A stretch of 64,000 bases of DNA from Lates calcarifer (lineage: Eukaryota > Chordata > Actinopteri > Centropomidae). Where the stretch lies: contig NC_066836.1 of NCBI RefSeq assembly GCF_001640805.2, positions 3,544,071 through 3,608,070 on the forward strand. Direction: 5' to 3'. The translations under genes were made by a program, and so were the position numbers. The notes beneath the pieces are model-generated. The model worked only from the letters and a program-made list of their open reading frames with translations. It ran no database searches and was not told where the DNA came from. Shown here one piece after another: positions 55,461 to 64,000 of this stretch (positions within the stretch are counted from its first letter, which is position 1; each line of letters starts with the position of its first letter).

Positions 55461-58400
55461 AAGTAGGCCTATTTTACTCCTGTGGAGAATTTGGCTTCTC
55501 TCATAACAAAACGTACAGAACAGGGCATTGCTTTGCACTGAAGTGAGCCAGATTGAATCGCATTGAAATGAATGAAACTATTCTCCGTTCCCAAGTGGGT
55601 AATTGTGCGTGCCTGCAGCGGCACCGGCGGCTCCCTGACACACAGCAAAATTGAACCAAGATAGTTTTGAGCTGCGTTCACAAGCCTCTAAACTCCCAGC
55701 CCCCCACCCCTTTGGCAACAGGTAGGGGGTCGCCATGGCAACAGTGAGCTGTCAGTCGAGTGTGTATTAATGAGAGCTGGTTGGAGGTGCTGAAGCTGTG
55801 TAGAAAATAGAGGCCTGCACTGCCGTCTGTGTGTGTCCATGAGTCATGAGGACATTCATGAATCTGCATGTGTGTGTTTTGATTGTCCATCCATGTGGCA
55901 CATGAGTGTTCACATTTGCACTTATGAATATGTGTGTCAGCTGTGAGCATGTGTCAAAAAATCCAGGCAGCCACAGACTTGGTTGCAAATCAACCAATTA
56001 AGAAGAAAAGCCACAAGCTGCTGAAGCGCCTGCAGCATGAGCATGGACAGCTGAACCTCAGTACACAACAGACACACAAACACACGCAACCTGTACCCTG
56101 GCTCGGTCAGTTATCATCTCTAGGGGAGAAAACAGTCACTGAGAACTTAACATGTCACAGTGTGTGTGTGCTTGTATTTGTCGTGTTCAATCTGTGTGTA
56201 TTGAATCGCTTCTGTGTGTTTTGTTGAGATGAAGACGAATGCTACTTGTTTTTTGTTGTTAGGCTAAGATTGTTGATAATTGGAGGTTCGTGGTTTTCAC
56301 TGGACAGTGTTAAGGTTGTTTCTATGTGTGTACATCATGTCTGGAGGTCTGACCTCCATCACTGATACATGGAGCTGGTCAGCATTAACACAGAGAACCA
56401 GGATTCTCTCCATCCACCAACACACACACATACTTCACTGTCAAACCCAAGCACACCAAAAGATGGATGTGCCCAAACAAAGATGAATAGGCCTCTGCCC
56501 CTTGGATTAATGATCTTTGAATCATAAATAATTTATAAATAATTTAGTTGTCAGGTACTATATTATTATGCTTCATATTTGAATGCAAAAATGGAAACAA
56601 AACAAAACACAGACATGATTATTATAGAGGACCTAATATCACTATTGCTGATTGGTGCACCATTGCTTTGCTGTCAAGTCAATTTATTTAGATTCAACAC
56701 CTGTAAGTGATTTACAGAGAAATGTAATTTGTGAATAACTGTAACACACCAAGGAGAGATCATTGTGAGATAAATAACAAATGGGACTCCAATTCAGTTG
56801 TAAAAAGCTGAGACTTAAAATTGATGATGGATTGGGACGACCGGACAGTGACTGGTAAACATCCAATACTTGATAATAACAGGGTAGTTGGTATGAAAAG
56901 CCATATCTACCATTACTGAGGAGACAAACGAGCAAATGTCACATTTTTTTCCAGCTGAAAATCCAAAGGAAACAAATGTCACTGCAGCGAATCCACTGAC
57001 TGACAAGTGACATTTTGTAGGTTTGGTGCAAAAACAGCAAGGCCAGTGACTGTGAGCAACAAAACGAGTACACAAAAAACCCAGCTACTAACCACTTAAA
57101 CCTTTTGAGGGTGTTTTTAGCAGCTGAGCAGAATAACCTTTGAGAAGTGGTAGACTAGAATAAACTACGACTTTAATGGGAATAACATTTATTTTCTTCT
57201 CCAATTAGCACCTTTCAAGTGCACCTCTCATCAAACTGGGTTGGTGCGTTAAAATATGTGATTTTATGGTGCAGCTAATGATGATAACTTACTAGAGGTC
57301 AGACTGTACTGTGCTTCTTTACTGCAGTAAAACTGGTAACATTCAGTATGTAGTTCAGTGTTTCACAGTGTGTGATACAGTGAACATGGAACCCTGGTTT
57401 GTAGCAGTGTGTGTTTGTGATGCTGCTGTGTGTCCTCAGCCATTAGACTGCTGAGGGACCGAGTTATCTTTCATGGTGGGTTGGAGGCTTCACACAACTC
57501 ACTGGGGATGTTGTTACACAGACGTATGAAGGCAGGTCTGCACACATACACACACTCTGACTCACACGCCTACACACCTGCATACCTGTGCAGGAATGTT
57601 AATGCTGCCATGTACATGTGTCCACTGTGACTGTATTCACACACAACAAGAAACATAGATACTAGCACAGTAGTTTGATTAAACATGTATATGTCGCAGA
57701 GACAGTTTAACTACCTTTTTCACACATACACGGGTACATACACTTAAACACACCACAGGATTTCATTGACGCTTGCACACACACAGAACCACACACACAT
57801 TTATTATGCATACACTACATTTCAAAGTGTACTTAAGCCAAAGTGAGGAAGCGGGTGTGCACATATACACTCATAATAAAAACGCAATTACCCTGTAAGT
57901 ATATGCACCAAAACAAATCTTACAACCATGCAAGCACACACACTTTTCCCCCATGTTTCTTAACTAACAAGCCTCCATGCAGTGTGTGTAGTGGCGAGTT
58001 GAGTCCCTCAGGTGCACAGTGAAGCTTTAGCAGGATAAATCATGCAAACCTGAGCCGTACACTCATAAATCACCTCAGACCGAGTGTGTGCGTCTGAGTG
58101 TGTGTTCGTATGTGCATGCGTAATGTGCACTGAAACCTGCATGTTCAATCTTTTTTCCAATGTACATTATGTTTGTGTGTGATTTGTTCTGTGCAGGTGT
58201 GAAGTGTTCATATCATTTTCTCTGTGAGGGTTCAAGAAATGTGTGTGTGAGTGTCGTCTTAATTAGACAGCTGAAAGTGAACCATCACCACCTTTTTCAA
58301 AGCAGCAGGATCAGTGGAGACTGAGCGAATGACCAGTAGGTGCTGCTGTGGAGCTTTAGGTTCGTGAGTGAGCGAATGTCTGTACGTGTGTGTAGTGTGT

Positions 58401-59058
58401 GTGGTGTGTGTGCGTGTATTCTGTCCTTCTGTTTCTGCACTCTATGTGAGTATAGTGTGAATGGGTGTACAGATAAATACTGTAGGTGTGTTTGTGTTTG
58501 CAGATGTGTGAACAGTTCAGTGTTAATCTGCAGTCAACTTTAGTCTGACTCCTTCTGTCTTTTCTTCTCACTTTTCTAACTGTATTATTTTAGTGTGAAC
58601 CTCATTGTTCTGTCTCTCACTTTCTAACCCTTTCTATTACTCATCACTCTTTTTTGCAGCTCATACATACAGAAGATATTCACTCTTTGCTCTCTGTTTT
58701 ACTTTTCCTTCTGTTTTCATCTCTCTCCTCTGCCGTCTTCCGTCGCCTTTCTGTCTATGATCATTGGCTGCATCTGATCGATCAGTTGTCAAACATGATT
58801 TGGTCACATCTTCACATCTTTTCACATTTTTAACAGTAACTAATTTAATTACTTTTCCAGTTTACATTTTAGCATCACTAATAGGCAGGTAATTACTGGT
58901 AGTGCCAGTACACATAGCAAAGGATATTATGCTAACATTAAATCCTCTTCAAAGGATTAAGGTCACTTCCATGCAAAGTAGTAAACAGGTTATTGTGGGA
59001 AGATTTTAGGTACATCCATGAGTTTAAACACTACACACCCCTGTTTTCTGCCTGAAGA

Positions 59059-59094
59059 TGATAATAGCAATAATAATAATGATAATAATAATAC
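59059..59094. repeat. (AAT)n microsatellite, imperfect
   Basis: A run of ATA/AAT triplets with GAT and GCA interruptions. Confidence 0.8.
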
Positions 59095-59569
59095 ATTAGC
59101 TGAAGCAGTAGCCTATAATTAGAGCATAATGTCTTGAATTCTTTACTCTCCATCTTTAGGTTAAAATTAAAGCTGTGCCATTCAGGGTACAGCAGTGTTA
59201 CATCATTGCACTGTTGAGCCAGTTTGACCGAGCTCCTTTGGAAGGCGTCACTGAAGTGACTGAAGTCAACCAGCAGCTACACAGTGACAACTATGAATAT
59301 CTTGATAAGGGCTGCTGTTCTTATTAAAATGAATATGAAGATTACAGTCACTAATATTTCACCAGCAGCTGAAGGACAAAGAAATAATTTAAACTTTTTG
59401 AAAAACGTCTCCATCACTGTTGGACTGACTGAATATTCTTCACTTAAAAACTTCTTTTCTACCTCATGTACAAAGACCTTTAACAGTATCAGAGTAAACT
59501 CAGTGTTCAGCCTGTCTAGACCCACACATCATAACTCATTTAAAACTCTTTCTATTGTACTTGCTGTCT

Positions 59570-59725
59570 GTCTTTTCCTTGCCATTGTACTCCCCATCTC
59601 TCCCTCTATTGATCCTCCTTTTCTCCCCGCTCTTCACATCAGCTCCACGCATCAACTCCTTTATTTTTATTCCTCTCATTTCTGTCTGTCCCTCTCCCTC
59701 CTTCTCTCCTCTGCTCTTCATAGCC
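59570..59725 (+). repeat. C/T-rich low-complexity region
   Basis: Pyrimidine-rich sequence ('tctccctctattgatcctcc', 'cctctccctccttctctcct'). The long open frame that crosses it, 59284-59730, has no recognisable domain and is not called a gene. Confidence 0.6.
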
Positions 59726-60689
59726 TTTGATCTTTTGGTTTTAATATGACAGAGAGCTGTGGGAGCCCATATCCCTTCCAGCTGGGAGGGACAGGGTGAG
59801 AGAGCAGGAATAGAGAGATGGAAGGAAGATGAAAGACAGCTCTCCGCCTCTTGAGGGTTTGCACTCTCCTCGAGGGGATCTTCACCTTGGGGTACAACCT
59901 GCTGTCAGGGGTTTGCACACACACACACACACACTAGCAGATAATTTGCTGCTCATCACCTGCTACCAAAAACTAATTATACCTAAAATAGACCTGATCA
60001 GGTTGGACACAGATGGTCGCTCTTTCTCAGACTTAATCCACCTGTTGAGGTGCAGGGAAGGTTAGAAACACATACACACACACTCAAATCAAAGATAAGA
60101 ATCTCAGTTGTGTAAACCTGCTGCGCTCCAAAGGTTTATCATTAGCACAGAGAGAATGAACGAGAGATGGAGACATGGGCAGATGAAAGGAGAAGAGAGT
60201 GTTTTGTGGAGGAGTTTATCAGAGGTCTATAAAACGATCAAAGACAGACAAGACGGATGACAACAGCGGGTGTCAGCTGTTATCAGAGGACAATCAGAGG
60301 GATCTGACAGAGGAGGGATAGAGCTGATTATTGAGGCCTGCTGTGCTCTGACAATAAAATTCTGCCCACTGAAGACAGACAGGAAGATTGTCCTGTGACA
60401 GAACGATTACAGGCTTGATTTCCAAAGCAGCTGAACCCTCTAACCTTTACCTGAAGCTCTGGAAGTAATGGTCAGGCTAGTGCATGGATGTGTGAGATAG
60501 AATATTGTTACAAAGTCTTTTATTCTCATATAAGAGATGATGCATTTTGTATGATGATGCAGTTTTCTGTTTGGTTAAGCCTTGAACTTGCATTGATTCT
60601 AAAGCCAAATGTAAATGGACATTTGCATTAAAATGCTTTTAAATAGTTTATATTTAAGCTGTTTTAGTTTCTCACACTATTTCAGGGTC

Positions 60690-60713
60690 TTAGGGTTAGG
60701 GTTAGGGTTAGGG
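60690..60713 (+). repeat. interstitial telomeric repeat (TTAGGG)4
   Basis: Four perfect TTAGGG units in tandem, preceded by a near-unit (TCAGGG). This is the vertebrate telomere sequence lying far inside a gene. Confidence 0.95.
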
Positions 60714-62489
60714 TCCACCTTTAAACAGATCTTGCAGGAACACAAAGTTCTTTCATGTTATTGAAAGGTTTTGGCACATGATGAGTTTCAGGACAAAATA
60801 TTGGTGATTGGCCACGTAGCTCCCTCTGGGAATGTGACAAGACATTAATTTGTATTTGTGAATCACCTCAGTTTTGTTTATTGTTCAGAAAAGCACGTGA
60901 TAATGAATGCATATCCTCCTTACACCAGTTAGTAAGATGAAGGATGGTCAAATATCAGGTCAGTAAAGATTTAATTGAAGTGATCACCTGTCATCACACA
61001 GACATGTTGACACATCCATCTTAAAGAATTAATCAAACTGAATAATGGGTTTGTTCCTTAGTTTTAAGTCTAATTAATACTCAGACAGGTTTGATTATTA
61101 GAGAGCCATCCCAAATGGAACCCAAACCTCTTATTTAGATGGGAAAAATGACCATTTCAGAAATGAGATCCTCACTCAGTATTCAAACATAATATGAAGT
61201 TAATCTCAGATACTGTTAGAACATAAATTAGACATGTAAACTGTCATTAGTAAAATGTTTGCTTATTTACAAAAAAACAAAGTTTTACTCTCAGTTAACT
61301 TGTTCAATCTTAGCTCATGTAAAACTTCTTAGCTCATTGGTTGTGCTGGTAGATATACAGCTGTGGAGGTTTTCTGCTGAAGGTGCAGCACACACTGCTG
61401 CAAAGCACTGCAGCAGGAAGTGGGAAAAGAAAATCATAGAGGGAGAGGATGCAGAGAGTGTCTGTGAGTTTTGGTGTTTTCTCCTAGACTTGTTTATATA
61501 GACACACTCTTCTCCTCAGCAGCAGCCATTACGGCTGGAGTCAGTCAGAATAATGGCCTTCAATCTGACAACTCTACCTCTGTGTGTGTGTATGTGTGTG
61601 ATACTTGTCACCATTATCCACAGCTCCCTTCCTCTCAGAGGGGTAGTTATTTTGCTCCATAGCCGCGGCACCATTGGGAGTCTCGTCTCGATAAACGGTG
61701 CATCACATAACAAGCTGGGTGACCGGCAGTCCACCCTGGTCTTCTCTGTGTTTAGGGCATACAGTGAGGTTAAGACCTACACTGGTTCCCATACATCTGG
61801 TGAATCCACACATGGAGGAAAGTCTACAAACTTGTCGTTTGCACCCATTAATTTTTAAACACTCTTCCAGACTCAACCATATATGTGATTGAAAGTTTAG
61901 TGTCTCCTGGTTTAGGTGGCCTACTGAGCAACATATTGATCATATAACACAATGAAGTAGTTAGATTATCTGTTTTTAAGGTAAAGAAAAATCTTGAATC
62001 GCACGCAGTGATGATTCGTCATACCTGCTCTTTGTTTGGTTGGTGGTGATATGCTCAGTGAACTGAAAAATCGCACAAACACACATAAAAAATATCCCAG
62101 TTGCCCAAACAACCCAGCTCCTCTCTGTCAGTGGGTGGCTGTGGTGAAATATTTCTGCTTAACTCACCAGAAAATGTATAAACATAGTAAATGTTTTATG
62201 ATTCTTAAATCTCAGGAGTACAGAAAACAAATATTTTTCCACCTCCACCTCCGCCTCCTTTGCTTTTTCAGGATGTTTGTCTGGAAACAAACTTAGTGCT
62301 GTAATTTGGACACATATTTTGTGTGGACAGTGTGGTTTTCTCACAGTGTCTTAGTGTAATCATTCTCTTAATATGTTTTAAAATTTACCATACACTGTAC
62401 AAACAAAACATACACAGTATATTTAAAGTTGAAAGTTCATTCTTGACCTTGAACATATGGTATGATGATGACCAAAAAATCATTTTGTA

Positions 62490-62772
62490 GGTGTTCGGGA
62501 GCTTTCAACCATACATCCATTCAGGGCACAGGGGGTCGCTGAATGGTTTGAATGTTAAAATGATGGAGTTCGTATACTTTGGCTTCACAGTCACCTGATC
62601 TCAGTCATGTTGAACACCTATAGGAGATTTTGGAGCAAAATGTTTGACAGCGCTCGCCAACATCGTTATCAAAACACTAAATGAGGGAATGAACTCTGGA
62701 AGAATATAAAGGAGTATTGAGGCTGTTGTGAAGGTTTGTGGTGGCTGGTTTTTCCTTTAATTCATCACCTGG
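62490..62772 (+). mobile_element. Tc1-like transposase remnant (second family)
   Basis: The plus strand from 62582 reads ASQSPDLSHVEHL, a stop where Trp is expected, then EILEQ. This is the SPDLNPxEHLW block of Tc1-family transposases. Flanking words 'ccattcagggcacagggggt', 'aaaacactaaatgagggaat' and 'attgaggctgttgtgaagg' follow a Tc1-like repeat common in teleosts. Multiple stops and frame shifts show it is inactive. No terminal inverted repeats were identified. It differs in sequence from the remnant at 39555-39785, so it is a separate insertion. Confidence 0.8.
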
Positions 62773-63394
62773 AAAATAGACACTGATTCCAGCAGACACA
62801 CAGTTCCGTCCCCCATATGGGTTACATATGGTCTAAACACACACACACACGCACATGTTGGCAAACATTCCTCTCCTCTCTTCTTTCCATCTCACTTACT
62901 CTCCAAATACTGTACTTCTTTACTGTATCCCACTTTTTTTCAGTCACACGTTCACCCTCCACCTGTATCATGTTTGACACTGTCAGAGGAGACAAGCCAA
63001 GCTGATTCTGTCAGTGTGTGTTGGACTCAGGCCTACATCAACGTTCAGCCTGACTCCGGCTGATTACTGTCTAAATAATCCATCCACACTACTGGAATTC
63101 CAGACAGCCTCAGAGGACCAGGCAAGGACCTCAGTGAGGTAGACGAAGGGTATTTTAGATGAATTTCTGCCTCGTAAAGAAGCGATTTCTTGTATAGAGG
63201 CTTTGCATTGGAGTTTGAAATAATAGAAATAATTTCAGTGAAATCAGTGAAATTCAGTGAAAACTCAAACTTTTGTTACTCTGACAATGAAAAACCAAAG
63301 CATAAAATGTCAGAACATCCCTGAATCCCCTCAGGTTTTGAGTTGGGAGTTTTCAAAGCGTAGTTTGTCATCCTTTGAGCGAGCTTTGTCGTGG

Positions 63395-63490
63395 CTTTCT
63401 GTTCCTCTGTGTAATGTGTCTTTGTCTGTCTCGCTCTCTGCTTCTCTGTCATTCTCTTTGAGTCAGTCTGTTTACCTTTCCCTTTTTTTT
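63395..63490 (+). repeat. T/C-rich (TCTG)-like low-complexity region
   Basis: Imperfect TCTGT/CTCTC words over about 95 nt. Confidence 0.55.
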
Positions 63491-64000
63491 GACTCTTTCA
63501 TTTCTCTGTCCCATCACTCACTTCAGAGTTTGTCTCGATTATCGTACCTCTAGGAAATATCGCGTGGAACCAAGTCAGCGTAAACTATCCTGCTCTGTCC
63601 TTCTCGGTGTGCTGAATCAAACACACACCCACCAGTTGAAAAAGAAGTGTCATTCACACCTCCAATTCCATTTGGAGTGACACTGACTGAGCTCTCATGG
63701 GAATCAACTCCTAAAATGTGAGTTTTGAAATAGCTCAGATTCCTGATGAGTCCTCTGTTGTCTATTATTTCAGAGAAAATTGCGGTGCATATTTTGCTGT
63801 GGCGATACCCCCTCTGCCCGCCCCATCTGCTTTGATTGAATTGGATCGCAGAGATTGCAGTTGAATTAAGTGGATTGCTACAGCTGCACCGCGGTAATTT
63901 AGGACGTGCTGGAAGTCTCATTTTGTTCACACTGTTATTGCAACAGTACTGCCTCTGGTAGTTCACTGATGTACATGGACGCAGAGCTGCAGGAACAGTG

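Noticed and set aside
55934..56100. Short open stretch with a basic, exon-like peptide (PIKKKSHKLLKRLQHEHGQ)
   Set aside because: The codons look exon-like, but no matching donor with a compatible frame follows, and it matches nothing in Par-3. It is left as unexplained sequence.
59284..59730. 148-codon open frame on the plus strand
   Set aside because: No recognisable domain, its second half crosses a C/T-rich low-complexity tract, and the opposite strand is also open. Most likely chance.
63550..63966. 138-codon open frame on the minus strand
   Set aside because: No family resemblance, no splice or initiation context of note, and composition like the surrounding intron. Mentioned only as a low-interest finding.

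Overview
This window is vertebrate genomic DNA, almost certainly from a teleost and most likely a percomorph. It is dominated by long introns rich in CA/TG microsatellites and in degenerate interspersed repeats of kinds I know from percomorph genomes. I see no prokaryotic, viral or plasmid-like organisation and no operons.

The host gene is pard3, encoding the polarity scaffold Par-3, on the + strand. Four consecutive coding exons are visible: 6669-6770, 46995-47178, 51301-51491 and 51622-51765. They correspond to exons 2-5 of the vertebrate gene. All have canonical GT/AG junctions and compatible phases (0, 1, 0, 0), and they join into 621 nt or 207 codons. These cover about residues 41-247, if exon 1 encodes the usual 40 residues: the end of the N-terminal PB1-like oligomerisation domain and the linker before PDZ1. 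Exon 1 is not seen and should lie upstream. The PDZ, aPKC-binding and C-terminal exons lie downstream.

Layout. 1-6668 is the 3' part of intron 1. It contains an apparent two-exon gene on the opposite strand (2263 down to 1668, 161 aa, acidic, not recognised), then a CA repeat and an old interspersed repeat. 6771-46994 is the 40.2-kb intron 2. It holds many microsatellites, an (AC)/(GT) inverted pair, a 20-nt G run, a 2.3-kb segment bounded by 48-50 bp inverted repeats, a fold-back element, a Tc1-like transposase remnant, three same-strand copies of one dispersed repeat, and a candidate recursive splice site near its middle (29673/29674). 47179-51300 is intron 3, 51492-51621 is a compact 130-bp intron 4, and 51766-64000 is the 5' part of intron 5, with an interstitial TTAGGG tract and a second Tc1-like remnant.

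The points most worth following up are the antisense gene nested in pard3 intron 1, the candidate recursive splice site, and the 2.3-kb TIR-like bounded segment. No RNA genes, CRISPR arrays or unusual multi-gene systems could be supported.
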